Assembly (NCBI GenBank): GCA_029448655.1
Contig: JACCLO010000013.1
Span: 2,418,001 to 2,482,000 of the forward strand
Direction of reading: 5' to 3'
Length of the DNA stretch: 64,000 nucleotides
DNA from: Wolfiporia cocos
Lineage: Eukaryota > Basidiomycota > Agaricomycetes > Polyporales > Phaeolaceae
This document shows, piece by piece, positions 23,517 to 34,973 of this stretch. Position 1 is the stretch's first letter; each line of letters opens with the position of its first letter. The position numbers and the translations under genes were made by a program. The notes under the pieces are model-generated. The model worked only from the letters and a program-made list of their open reading frames with translations. It was not told the origin of the DNA and made no database searches.

Positions 23517-24423
23517 TGTCACAGATTTATTCGTGCAGCCCCCATTTTAGCCCTCCAGACCCCTATACTCGGGTACTAGGCTTATAACTGAAGGTGCTAC
23601 AGCGTCCCAAAAGTTATCGGATCATGTGACCTACTGAATTGAGGTCACGTGACCTATCAACTTTCTAGATTAGATAGCGGCACTAGGCACCACCATAGGT
23701 GCCTTGTGAGGTGCTCAAGATCTTATCTGGTTAAGGACTTAGTCGTCAAAGGCCTTGTGAGGCATGACATCATCAAGAGTCCATGGTAACCCACATCATC
23801 ATGACATCAGGGCCCATACAGGTCCAGTCTATGACATCAGGCTTATATTTAGGAGCCTATACTTAGCAGGTCCAATTACAGGGCTGTAGCTTATCTACAT
23901 AGTTACCCCTCCCACAGGTATTACATATATCAAAGAGGCCAGAACTATATGATATCATCGTCTAGACCACAGATCCACTATGACATCACACATGATGCGG
24001 TTCTGAGGTCATTACTTACAAACCAATGCTAACAATAGCATTTACCTTACAAACCAGGTTAAAGATAGACAAAGGTACCTGATTGCACCACTATCACCCA
24101 TTATGATGCCATTACAGGCAATTATGACATAACCATATGCGCACAGACCACCTACCATTTAGGGTAGACACTTCTACCAGTAGTACAAGGTCTCAGACAT
24201 GTATATAACCAGATGGTCTAAGGTCTAAAACCTTAGACTCAATATTCTAAGCATTCTACTATGAGTGTTGGGGGTGTTTCCCCTTTCCCTATTTCCTCTC
24301 CACCCTTTACCTCTTTGCCACCTGCTTGCCTTGAATAAGCCGCTTCCTAGTTGGTTTGCAGCCTAAATCTAGTGCGACAAGCTTGAACCTTAGCGATAAG
24401 ACGTCACAAGGAGATCCGTGACA
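23517..24423 (+). mobile_element. Solo LTR G, TSD AATCT
   Basis: TGTCACAG to CCGTGACA (907 bp) with AATCT at 23512-23516 and 24424-24428. TATATAAC near 24201 is followed by TCTAAGGT/ACCTTAGA, the inverted repeat seen at this place in other LTRs. Confidence 0.9.
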
Positions 24424-25234
24424 AATCTGTTGGCTCAGGTGAGTGAAGCACTTTCAGAAGCTAAATGAAACTCGATGGCTTTTGGTGGAATGAATGTCAT
24501 ACTTGCTGGTGACCTCACAGAGCTACTACTTAGACTTACCGTTGATCGTTGCACCAAAAATTGTAGCTATTTGTAGCATACAAGATAAATACTCTACATT
24601 TCATTGACGTCATCCTACACAATGTCATTTAAATTTGTAACCAGTTGGAGACTTCAACATCCCAATGATGACTTCAGCACATAGCAGTAAACATAGCAGG
24701 CCCTGCTGGAACCGGCACTATCTCATTATCCATAAAGTAAGGGGAGCTCACATGGGACCCATCACGTGCAGCTAGTGTGTTGCACATGAGAAATGCACAT
24801 GGCAAGCACGTTTGCCACATGGCATCCATAGGGCACCCATCAAGCATGTATGTCCCGGTATTACAAGCAAAGTGACAATGAGACTGAGCATTAGCAAGGT
24901 GGAGGAAGTGGCTGAGCGGGCAGAGACTAAGATATATTTCTAAAACATAGCATTTATGGTGAAGCCACAGGTAATTAAGCTAGTCATCTATACTATAATG
25001 GGAGCTTGAATGGGAGGCGCTCATGTGCAGCTAGCATGCAGCTAGTGTGTTGCTAGTGTGTTGCTCATGTTTTTTGCACATGGATGCCACATTTGCTGCA
25101 TGGTATCCATGTGCGTTGTTGATCCTCCTCCCATTAGATAAGGCACCTGGCACCCAGGGAGTTGGCCAGTAGATTCCCATGCCCGGTGTTTGCAAGGCGC
25201 GCGTGCTGCTAACTCACATATCATGTGCTGTTCC

Positions 25235-25492
25235 TGCCCCACACCATGGAGATTTGTGCCCCATGCCACAGTGATTTGTATCCCAATACCACAGGGATTT
25301 GTGCCCTGTGCCATGGGGATTTGCACCCCATGCCATGGGGGTTTTTGTAATGTAAATACCCCACACCATGGGGATTTGTGTCCCGTGCCACAGGGATTTG
25401 TACCCTATGCCATAGGGATTTGTGACCCATGCCATGGGGATTTGTGCCCCACACCATGGGGATTTGTGTCCCGTGCCACAGGGATTTTTTTA
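25235..25492 (+). repeat. 22-bp minisatellite
   Basis: About eleven imperfect units of 22 bp on the pattern CCAYGGGGATTTGTGCCCCA, broken once near 25345. Because 22 is not a multiple of three, each reading frame passes through a 22-residue period; the long ORFs here on both strands are artefacts of this. It lies inside one SINE-like unit. Confidence 0.9.
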
Positions 25493-25706
25493 ACCTAAAT
25501 GGCCTGTGCTGTAGATGCCTGCCAAAAGCAAAAAATGAAGAACATTTTGACACCACATTACACAGTATTACAAGAGAAGTGACAATGAGACTGAGCATCA
25601 GCAAGGTTTCAGAAGTGGCCTTGTGGGCAGAGACAAGAGACAGAAGAGGCAGGTTGGGAAACCCATGGGTAATCCACAGGTAACTTCAAAAACCCCTTGC
25701 TTTATG

Positions 25707-26696
25707 TGTCACAACTTTTCCGGTGACTCCCCTCATATACGATTACCGGGGGTCAAACTCACGACCTAGGGACTTGCTGTCACGTGCGCGCCATTACTGG
25801 CGCGTATGTCCAAGTAGTTAGCGCGTTACCTAAGTAGCACGCGTCTACATACGTCAGCATTATGTAAGCGTTCTAGGTACTTGATCGTTAGGTGCATGCG
25901 CACAGGCCACGTTGCTTTAGAGCAAGGTTAGCACTTAGTAGTGGAAACGTTCTCTGATGTATATAAACCTAAGAGTCTGAGTGACACAGACTTGCCTCTG
26001 TGTCCAACCCAACCGCAGGTCTTGTCTCTAAGGGACCTAACGTCGTCTATAGGGGGAGCCGCAACACTAAGGGGGGCGACTACCAGACTAGCAGGTATAA
26101 GACGAAGGAGACGTCGCGCGGGCAGACAAGGAAGAGAGGGCACACGCGCCCAACTGACATTAATAGGTCTGAGGTTGTAAGACCTCAGACGCTACTACTT
26201 ATACATGACGGGTCCGCTACACTAGAGACTACCGGGCATACCCTAAAGGGGGTGGTCTGTGCGCATGATGGGAACAGTGTCATGTGAGGGGGTTACATAA
26301 GTAAGGGGGCGGTGCCAAGGCGCCACTACTATCAGTAACAAGTAATCTAATCTACATACCGGTCACGTGCCGTCAGGCAGGGGAGGGCATTATGACGAAG
26401 GGGTTAACGAGCCAGCAAGGAGGCGTAGAGACGTGGGATCGAGCCTAGGGGCCCCCACAATATGTCAACAGAGGAAACTGTGACACTGAGGCGTACTCCT
26501 CAGACTCATCAATTTGGCTCTGCCTTAGGGCAACCATTACTCTCATCTCTGCTGCGTGCTCCTACTCGCTAGACTGAAGCCACTCGACCTCGACAACGAC
26601 TAGGCGGTGCTCAACCTAGATTGACTTGGTCTCAAGGCACTGGCTAAAGGGGTTGGGATATAGCCGTAGAGAGGGCTGACCCAGAGTATTGGGTCA
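25707..26696 (+). mobile_element. Solo LTR H (F family) with nested LTR, TSD TTATG
   Basis: TGTCACAA to TTGGGTCA with TTATG at 25702-25706 and 26697-26701. The net length without the insert is about 480 bp. Near its start it carries an antisense T-arm-like block (CCGGGGGTCAAACTCACGAC). TATATAAA near 25960 precedes the site of the insertion. Confidence 0.9.
25982..26485 (-). mobile_element. Solo LTR I nested in H, TSD CTGAG
   Basis: TGACACAG to CTGTGACA with CTGAG at 25977-25981 and 26486-26490. It landed inside the promoter-proximal inverted repeat of LTR H; removing it restores GAGTCTGAGG/CCTCAGACTC. Its own minus-strand inverted repeat is GTCTGAGGT/ACCTCAGAC. Confidence 0.9.
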
Positions 26697-27486
26697 TTAT
26701 GTCTGACCTTCCCCAATTATCTCAAATAGGCACACATGGATTGGGATAAGATATTGAAGTAGAAAAGGCTGTGTGACCATGGCAAAGCCATGGGTAATTA
26801 ACCTAGTCATCTAAAAGTAATGGGAGCTTGCGCCGTAGGTGCTTGCATGCGGCTAGTGTGTGGCTAGCATGTTGCTCGCATTTTGCACATGTTCAGCGCA
26901 TGTTTTGCACACAAGAAATGCACATGGATGCCACGTTTGCCATGTGGCATCCATGCGTGTCATTCCTGCTCCCATTAGATAGGGCGCCTGGTGCCCAGGA
27001 AGTTGGGCAGTGGATTCCAATGCCTGGTGCCTGCAAGGCACGCATGCCTGTTGCAAAGGTATTACAAGCGAAGTGACGACAAAGGCAAGCATCAGTGAGG
27101 TGGAGGAGTGGCTGAGCGGGCAGAGATGAGCAATAAGTCCTAGAATACAAAATTGTGGCGAAGCCACAGGTAATTCAGCTAGTCATATAATAATGGGAGC
27201 TTGCATGGGAGTGGTCACGTGGAGTGTACCTGGATGTTTGCCGCATGGTGTCCGTAGGAAGTGCGCACTGGTGCCTGCAAGGTGTGCGTGCCGATTACAA
27301 GATTTTACAGGCAAAGTGACGACTCTACCGAGTGTCAGCGAGGTGGAGGAAGTGGCTGAGTGGGCAGAGACTAAAATATATTCCTCATCGGCAAAACACG
27401 AACCCTCATATCTAGTCCACTAACTATTGTAAATAGCAGCTCGGTAGATATACGTAGATACGAGCAGATACTACATGCGGGGTACT

Positions 27487-27745
27487 TGCAGGATCAACAA
27501 GGATCGAAATATATTTTGTAGGATCAATGAGGACCAAAATACTATTTGCAGGATCAATGAGGACCGACATGTTTGTTGCAGGATCAAAGAGGGCCGAAAT
27601 AATATTTGCAGGACCCAAGAGGATGGGTATGTGGATTGCAGGACCAAAGAAGACTGATCTATGATTGGCAGGATTAAAGAGGATGGATATAGTCATGGCA
27701 GGACCAATGAGCACAGCAGTACCAGTGGCAGTAACAGGAGGCACA
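27487..27745 (+). repeat. 30-bp minisatellite
   Basis: Eight units of exactly 30 bp beginning GCAGGA, plus a partial unit. They keep one open frame that reads as a 10-residue repeat (C-R-I/T-x-E-D-x-x-x-x). There is no evidence of translation. Same family as 2540-2705. Confidence 0.9.
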
Positions 27746-28008
27746 GTCTAAACACAGATCATCAGAGAGCATGCAAAACAGAAACTGATGGATACATGTA
27801 CTACAGGTTACAATCACAGTAATGATACAATGAGTTCAGGGCAAAATAACCATCGGTGGCGGCACCCCGTCGAGTACAGTGCCGGTACAGGATTAGCTAC
27901 TCTCTGCTAAAGCGAGCAATCTTGTGCGCGCATTATGTGTGAGGTGTCTGGGCACGAAAAATTGCGAAGGAAAGTGACACAAATACATACAAAGGGAGTT
28001 GAAGTGGA

Positions 28009-28650
28009 TTATAAAGGCGAGAATCCATAGCCGTCGTAGGACAGCCCTGCATCGATTTCGTGCCCCTCTTCTGGACCCAGATTGCCATCTTCCTCCTCCT
28101 CGAGGTCTGCTCCACTTTCGTGTGGATTGCGATCAGCCCCGGCATCGTCCTGTTCAGCCACATACCTGTAGTCGACTTCTTCATCGTTGAGGTCATCGCC
28201 AATGGGCTGTTGATGGTTGGACCCCTGTTGTCCACGTCTTCGGGACTTGGATCTTCCATATTATCGAGCATTCCCACTAGCGTACTTGTCATATTGCCCT
28301 TGTGGCCTATGCCACCGCCAAGGTACCGCATGAACATGTCCCTGTCAACATGGCTAACCAAAAATCAGTTTATTTGACAGACAGAAGTAAACAAAAAACC
28401 ACTCACATATTCACATAATAATTGACGTAGTCCAGATGATCTTTGCCATGGATCTGCCAGGTGTCCGAGCACCCCAGGAGACTGTCGGTGTGCCTGTATG
28501 CAAATGCTGGAATCAGATGAGCCGCGCAGAGTACATCACCCGGGTTGAGGAAACCGAACGGGTCCTCCTCATCCCACAGAACAAATCCAACATGAGGGAG
28601 ACGGCACCTATCAAACCCACCTGGTTCTTCCTGATCCATCCCAAACCAGC
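28009..28650 (-). pseudogene. Plavaka-like transposase, C-terminal fragment
   Basis: The minus-strand frame reads DPFGFLNPGDVL, HLIPAFAY and YYVN. After an intron (28406-28354, GT-AG) comes HVDRDMFMRYLGGGIGH, which I recognise as the end of Plavaka-type (CACTA-related) transposases of Agaricomycetes. Beyond about 28200 the acidic tail continues only after a one-base frame change and stops at 28011-28009. The N-terminal nine-tenths is missing, because an LTR abuts at 28651. It is therefore a dead 3' remnant. The family name is from memory of the motif; a profile search would confirm it. Confidence 0.7.
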
Positions 28651-29157
28651 TGACCCAGGAACTGGGCCATCTCTACTGCCACCCATAACCCATCCACATG
28701 CCTCACACCTAACGTCCAATGCCTCCTAACGTTGAGTAAGCCCTAGGGGCTCTAATCCTAGGGAGGGTCTACAGGTCAAGAGTCTGACGCTGAGGTTGAG
28801 TATGGTGGCACACAGACAAGCGGGATAGTCAAACAGAGAGAGAGTGGTTCAGGGAGGAATGCACCCCTGTAGGTTACATTGAGTAGTCTGAGGAGTACAC
28901 CTCAGACGTTCTGGCTTATATACATGGGACGCATTATACTACTGTGTGTCTACCCTAAAGCTGCATGGCCTGTGCGCATGCGCCTAAGTATCTGCACAGC
29001 TGGGTCACATGATACATCACGTTACATACGGGTTATCTTATCTAGTTACTCTCCATCACACGTGGTTATCTAATGAGTTAGGTGATTGAACGTTGAAGTC
29101 GTTAGTTCGAACCGTGGGGTGGCCAAAAGCCCAGCACCACAGTGTAAAACTGTGACA
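28651..29157 (-). mobile_element. Solo LTR, close relative of 602-1118
   Basis: TGACCCAG to CTGTGACA, colinear with 602-1118 over its whole length, including the T-arm-like GGTTCGAAC region and the inverted repeat GTCTGAGG/CCTCAGAC. The flanks (CCAGC and ACACA) do not match, so this copy was probably rearranged after insertion. Confidence 0.85.
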
Positions 29158-29337
29158 ACACACTTCTGGTACAGTAGGTAAGTGATACTATGTGCATCTC
29201 TACTCTTCTGATCAAATATGAGGAAGTGAGTACTTAGCTTAACGTCATCGAGCCTTCCTTCGGTCTCGGTCGTATACTGTACATGCTTCTAACATATATG
29301 TGAGTAAATTCTTACCGCACATCCTAATAGTTGTCAT

Positions 29338-32300
29338 CGGAGAAATCGACGAGACTCAATTGCTCACGCTAATGAGCCTGCATTCAAATTCGACAGCCGA
29401 TCTTCTGACCATTTGAGATTTATAGCACACAAGAAATATGTATATGAGCAACAGCAGTACACGAGGAGGCAATGCGAGTACGCAAGTGAAGGGGAGCAGC
29501 GATATTTCTTTGGTACAACCATGTAGTCCGGAATTTAATAGCAGTACACATTTATGGAGCGACGATAGCAGCGACAAGGTCAAACGATAGCAGAGAAAGC
29601 ATAAACGAGAGCAAATTTGGAGCTTCGTGACAATAGACGAGGAATAGGATATCTTGCCTGGACGCATTAGAGACCATGTCTGATGCACTTGGCATTCTTG
29701 CGTGAGCTATCTCCATCATCAGCAACGTTACACTTGTGCTTGTTAGGGGTAACTTGTTCAGACAAGCTGACATCGACAAGAGTTGTGTCTCCGTTGACCG
29801 GTGCATTGCTAGAGGTAGCGGTGTTGCTAGCATTTAGCTGATTACACCTCTGAAATCAAGAAAAAATGCGTTCTCAATAATATCAAGTGCAATCATGCAA
29901 CAGCAAATACTCACCCAAGAAGCCTTTTTACTGGGATGCGGGTCGGGTATCTTGTCAGGGTCTGGGAGATGATGGCTAAATGTGCATATATTTTGTTGAT
30001 ATTTCAGTTGGCAAAGCACATCAAAAACTCACTACAGACTAAATCCTTCGGAGATCTGTATTTCGTCCTCCATCGTTCCTCTATCTAATCTGTATGATGC
30101 AGAACTGATTTGGTTCAAAGAGTGGAGTAGCAGATTTGCAGTTGTGCGATGTGAATGCAAGGGTGTATAGAGCGAGCGCCGCCGTGTCTCAGTTGGCTGG
30201 CTATCCGCAATGTGGAAGTCACCTAATAAGACGGTAGCAACCCAGATAGCTCCAGATGCAATCCTCATTGACACAGATGAAATCTCGTGAACTATGGGGC
30301 GGTACAGAGGCATAGTTGTGCCATGAGTATAGGAGGTAGGAGGGTCGGTGTAGTGCTGCAGACATCTGATGAGATTCTGCGTTGACTGGGTGATTCTTTC
30401 AAGAGCCATAATAGACTCATCAGGGAAAATTTCTCGAGATGAGAGGTAAAGGTTGGGGTCGTAGTTGAATGCGGACATTGTTCAGGAATGCGGGGCAAGG
30501 CTTGGAGAAAAAGAGAAAAAGCAAAATGCCTAGGGGCGTCGCTCACGTGCGCCATCATATCAATAGACTTGACTTCGTGTCATACTTTGATTCTGTGTCT
30601 TTTGTGTTCAAGAGCGCACAGAATGCAACAAAGTCAATTATATTATCATTTCAATCCCATTATGTCCAGGTGTCGAGTCTTGTCCGTGAGTTGGCAATAT
30701 AGAGACGCACTGTGAGAAATGGACGAGACTCAATTACTCAAGCTCAGGAGTATATCAGCATGATGGTTTTATGTTCCCTACCCTACATTGTATTCAAAGT
30801 GATCATTTGATCTCACACATTATAATCATTTTGTCAACATCATAATTGAGAAATGGATGAGACTCAATTACTCGAGCTCTAAGACGAACTAGCGCAGCGG
30901 TATTATGTTCCTGACCATTTAGAGTGCTCACATAGTAATCATTTGATTAATATCGCATTAGAGAAATGGACGAGACTCAATTACTCAAGCTCAGGGGTGA
31001 ACTAGCGCAAGGGTAGAATGTCAACTGAGCATGCATAATGATCAAAGCGATCATGTAATTTATACCGTACTGGAGAAATGGATGAGACTCAATTGCTCAA
31101 GCTCAAGAAATAATGAGCCTCGCTCTACAGGGAGCACAAGAACCGCTAAGCACAGGGCCGCTTCCTCAACTTCTTGTGCCTTCCTAGACAGCACGAATTA
31201 TTATCAAAGTGATCATATAATTGAGAACGTATCTGAGAAATAGACAGGACTCAATTACTCAAGCTCAGGGGATAATTAGCCTCGCTCTACAGCCTGGAAC
31301 ACAAGAACTGCTAAGCGCAGGGCCACTTCCTCAACTTCTCGTGCCTTCGTGAATTATTATCAAATCGATCATGTAATCAAGACACGGTACCGGAGAAATG
31401 GATGAGACTCAATTACTCAAGTGTGAGCGCGCATTGACCAAATGTGTAACCCTAACTACTATTGAAACTTAGATAAACCCCAAACCTTCATCTGGGTGGC
31501 TGAAGTGGCTGAAGCAGATTTCGACATCATTCGACTTGTGCAGCCCACAGCTACGGCAACACATTGTTAGAAATTCTGAAACTCCAGTCACATACAGTAT
31601 AGGATCTACTGTATACCTAAGCACTGTGATCATGATTGTATCGTTGTTCTTTGGTGAGTGGTGTAGGAAAATATCGAGAAAGTCAGTGCCAAAACAGACA
31701 TGCAGTCATAGAACATGTGCTACGTGAGATCTGTACCGATACATGGTGTATAACTATACACATATTATCTCAATACAATGACGAGGATCATAACATCATA
31801 GCGCCCGCCCGATTGTGCTTGTTGGTATTGTGTGCCTATTCAAAGACTGGTATGTGTTTTAGACATCACCCGATGGAACACCCCACCACTCACTGAGAGT
31901 CAATCCTTAAATCATGAAAATATTCTGATACATAGTTCATATGATGTATTATATTGTACAATGGCAAAATATACAGATAATATGGATTGGACTCTCTACC
32001 ACTTTGCAACCTTGGAGACACTGTGACATCATAGTGCATGGAATTTATAGTGGTAGATACGCTAAGACACGCATTGATATTCTCAGAACTATGTTTCTCC
32101 ACTGATCTGTATACTTTTGAGACATTATCTTGACCACATATCTCATCTAATTGATTGACAGTAGCATGTCTATGACATTTAGCTGCCATGTGGAACACTC
32201 GCAGACTTCAACTTCAAGGAGAGACCTTGTATTGCTGCAATATTAACTCTCTCAGGAGCTCTAGCAATTTAGAGTCGTCAAATGCTAAGGACTAAGCTCA

Positions 32301-32530
32301 GAATCAAGTGGGAGGTCGGAGGCACCGTAGGAGGAACCAGCCACCAACACATCAGGATGTGTCACGTCTTCAAATTCGTGCCTCGCTCTGCAGGAAGCAC
32401 AAGATCAGAGATAGTGCAGGGCCACTTCCTCAACTTCTCGTGCCTTCCTAGACAGCACAAATTAATTAAAGCGATCATATAATTGAGAACGTATCTGAGA
32501 AATGGATGAGACTCAATTACTCAAGTTCAA
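29338..32530 (+). repeat. Dispersed satellite around a ~32-bp core
   Basis: The core GAGAAATGGAYGAGACTCAA plus TTACTCAAGCTC occurs near 29340, 30715, 30847, 30961, 31073, 31233, 31393 and 32497. Spacing is about 110-160 bp in the middle. Several units add a block with the inverted pair GCACAAGAA/TTCTTGTGC, and a GATCATATAATTGAGAACG stretch before the core. Confidence 0.75.
29667..30478 (-). CDS. Hypothetical protein, three exons, 229 aa
   Basis: Not recognised. The spliced model is 30478-30033, 29975-29915 and 29849-29667. The introns are 57 and 65 bp, both GT-AG, phases agree, and the stop is TAA at 29669-29667. Exon 1 could be read alone to a stop just past the donor, but splicing extends the frame by 80 more sensible residues. 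Exon 1 is mostly polar with one short hydrophobic stretch (GAIWVATVLLG, about residues 77-87); the C-terminus is hydrophilic with HHLPDPDKIPDPHPSKK. There is no signal peptide or known domain. The gene sits between units of the satellite repeat, so it may be an orphan gene or part of a repeat. The upstream sequence is pyrimidine-rich, as in many fungal promoters. Confidence 0.55.
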
Positions 32531-33006
32531 GGGTGAACTGGTGCAAGAGTAGAATGTCCACTCATTATACAGTGTGCATAAAAAGCAAACTTTTCGTTTA
32601 ATTAGAAACGTATGGGCGAAGATAGTGGCCTGAGAATATGCAAGATGAATCTTTCAGTGCGATCACGTGATATAATGCGCATGTCTTGAATGCGTCGGTG
32701 GCTGCTGCCTCCTCGTGCGGCACTTCTGACTTTTCACCTTGATTGCAAAGTAATTTGCTGATAGTTTGGAATGCTGTTGAGAGGGGTGACGGTGGAGATT
32801 GAGCACTACGTTGACTTGGCGTAAGGAGCATGTATGAATCCATTCAGATGACACCAATGACGCATTAAGCCCTAACCTTACCATGTCGTAATGACAGTGG
32901 CCGTCACATGATCATGTACCTGCCATAAATGACAGCCCACCAGCCACAAATTCCCTTCGCAACTGAATCTCATACCTCCATCTTCCATTACAAAAAATCC
33001 CTTACT
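32531..33006. other. No gene recognised
   Basis: Short ORFs on the minus strand (32598-32884) have no recognisable content. The region separates the satellite from the DUF6698-like pseudogene. Confidence 0.35.
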
Positions 33007-34973
33007 ATGTCTTGTGGTGTCAAGTCTCACCACCCGATGCCAAGGCCAGCATACAAGGATGCAACACTCAATAAAGAGCAGCCCAGAAAACGTGTCTGTA
33101 CGACCTATGAAGATGAGCAAGATGTCGCGATTACATCACACCGAGCCCCAGAATCTTGCCGCATGAGCGTTGTGCCCAGTGCCAAGAAGGGGCATTGTAC
33201 CCAATCCCAGCATGTCACCAACGTCAAACATCGTGAATGCGAAAATACTGAAGAAGACGAAGACAGCTCCGAAGATGAACAGGTCTTCAAAAACTTGATC
33301 GTTCAGATGAGATTGTTGAACGAAAACCCTTCCTGTGACAAAAACGAGTATTTTTTCTTCTTTTGCCTGCGAATATAGCCTACTATTAATGAGGACATTC
33401 AGATCTCACCTCAAGATATACAAGCTGGCTGGGCAATACATTCTGTGCTGTATCAACCCTTTCATGAAGGTCGATCGTGTGATTGCGCTTGGCATTCGCC
33501 TCTACGGCATTCCCGGGGGTGCATGGGGTGTGAATGATCTTCCCAATGGAGTGTACGTATATGGAAGTGTGCATATATGCACTGATTCAGACTCTGTCGT
33601 GTCGCCAGCTCAATGGAAGATGCGTGCCGAGACCTTGGCTACTATGAGGAGCTTCTGGGCATCTGTCCTGTCCTTCATAAGCAGATTCACTACTTAGAAG
33701 GAAAAGAGAAAGCTTTGATATGTCTCACACAATACGTGAGTTTTTGTGACGTTCTCCAGTCGTATAGCTTATACTTTACTGTATGCATAGCTCGACCGAC
33801 ACTCCAGATACACCCGATCCGACAACTGTACTAAAATCAAAAACAACTGCCTTAAGTATCTCCCTGATTTGAGGTGCAGTGATATTCCAGCCATTCCAGT
33901 TGACTTACCCAAGGCCGAGCGAGGCTATGAGAATGTTGCTACAGCACAAGTATTAGTGCCACACATCTACCACAATGAGTTTGATGAGAATCCTGAGGTG
34001 TACGTGGTAACAGTCATTATCTTCCTCGACTGACGGGTTTCCCAGATTCTGCCGTGCTATGCGTGCTGGGGAAATGCCGGTGACCTCCCCTCGTTCCTCT
34101 ACCCCGAGAATGGGTATGATGAGGAAAAGCCTGAACAGAATCTGCTAATGTCTCCTATTCTTGTCGTGGTATGATATGAATCTGATTGCGTAGTATATGC
34201 TGATAGTGTGCACAGAATTTCCATGTCTCTTTAAGGGACCCAGCGCTGCTCAAAGTTTCTCTGTTATGGACACAAAGAAAGGTGGTGGACACCCCCCTCT
34301 TTGTAAGATCTACAGCCTTGATGAGGTTACTCCCGAGCAAATCGCGTATACTGCTCTGATTGTGCGTCCTGCTCTCTAAAATTATTTGTCGCTGACTGCA
34401 CCATTTGGCAGACTCACTTCAGATATGCATCCCGGAACTTCTGGGATGATAATGACGGCACATTCCTTAGTGCAGAATTTTATAATTACATCTTGAACGT
34501 GTTCAAGAAGGATGCTGATTAGGGTGCGCAGATGCTGGCCTGGTTCAATAAGTGAGTACTTGTGCTAATTTTATGGTAATCTAACTGTTTTATCTAGGGA
34601 GGTCTATGGCAAGGGTACGCAGACTGTCGCACCGAACAGCATCAAAATTCGCAAGCGCAAGGGACTGTCTCTCACTGAGAGGATCAACAGGCGGCTCACT
34701 GAAGCTTCTCAGGCCGCTTCCCACCCCAAGAGTGATGACCTACCCATCCCTCTTCGGAGGAGATCACCGCTGGGGCTCTTTGAAAGTTTTAATGACGATG
34801 AAGATGAGGAGGCGGTTGCTGCGCAGGTTGATGGCAAGGAGCAGGTGGAGGCACAGGTTGACAGTGAGGAGCAGGTGGAGGAGCAGGTTGATGGTGAGCA
34901 GGGTGAGGGTGTAGACGAGCTCATGGAAGAGGATGGAGAGGAGGAGGCTGGCGATGATGAGGCCAAGGCCTAG
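33007..34973 (+). pseudogene. DUF6698-like fungal protein, decayed
   Basis: Several colinear blocks fit a family common in Agaricomycetes that I recall as DUF6698 (function unknown). They are: a charged N-terminus from ATG 33007; a block with KIYKLAGQYILCCINPFMK (33400s); one with SAAQSFSVMDTKKGGG and PPLCKIYSLDEVTPEQIAYT (34230-34360); HFRYASRNFWDDNDG (34410s); and EVYGKGTQTVAPNSIKIRKR (34600s), ending in an acidic E/D/Q-rich tail. The blocks need frame changes and introns to join, and GAT-TAG-GGT at about 34517-34522 gives an in-frame stop, so I treat it as broken. The final TAG at 34971-34973 is the first three bases of an inserted MITE. Confidence 0.6.

Larger units (their letters stand above)
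24720..27430 (+). repeat. Cluster of four SINE-like repeat units
   Basis: Related units occupy about 24720-24975, 24976-25690, 26760-27160 and 27160-27430. Shared pieces include CTAGTCATCTA, TAATGGGAGCTTG, a G/C-rich CACATGG-ATGCC block, and GTGGCTGAGCGGGCAGAGA. The last piece fits the A-box of Leu/Ser tRNA genes. No clear B-box follows at tRNA spacing, so a tRNA-derived SINE is only a suggestion. LTR H interrupts the cluster. Confidence 0.6.

Noticed and set aside
23517..24423. A full LTR retrotransposon between TGTCACAG and CGTGACA ends
   Set aside because: No internal coding region, no duplicated LTR within it, and the exact 5-bp duplication lies at its outer ends: a solo LTR.
25190..25604. 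Overlapping long ORFs on both strands with HG-rich, W-rich repeats
   Set aside because: They are the six-frame readout of a 22-bp minisatellite; the period is not a multiple of three and no start context, domain or splice site supports a protein.
29338..32530. CRISPR-like array of a 32-bp core with spacers
   Set aside because: Spacers vary widely in length (about 80-1,000 bp), units diverge, and the genome is clearly eukaryotic.
34606..34966. Serine-rich minus ORF and arginine-rich plus ORF near 34.7-34.9 kb
   Set aside because: Both are out-of-frame readings of the acidic tail of the DUF6698-like gene.
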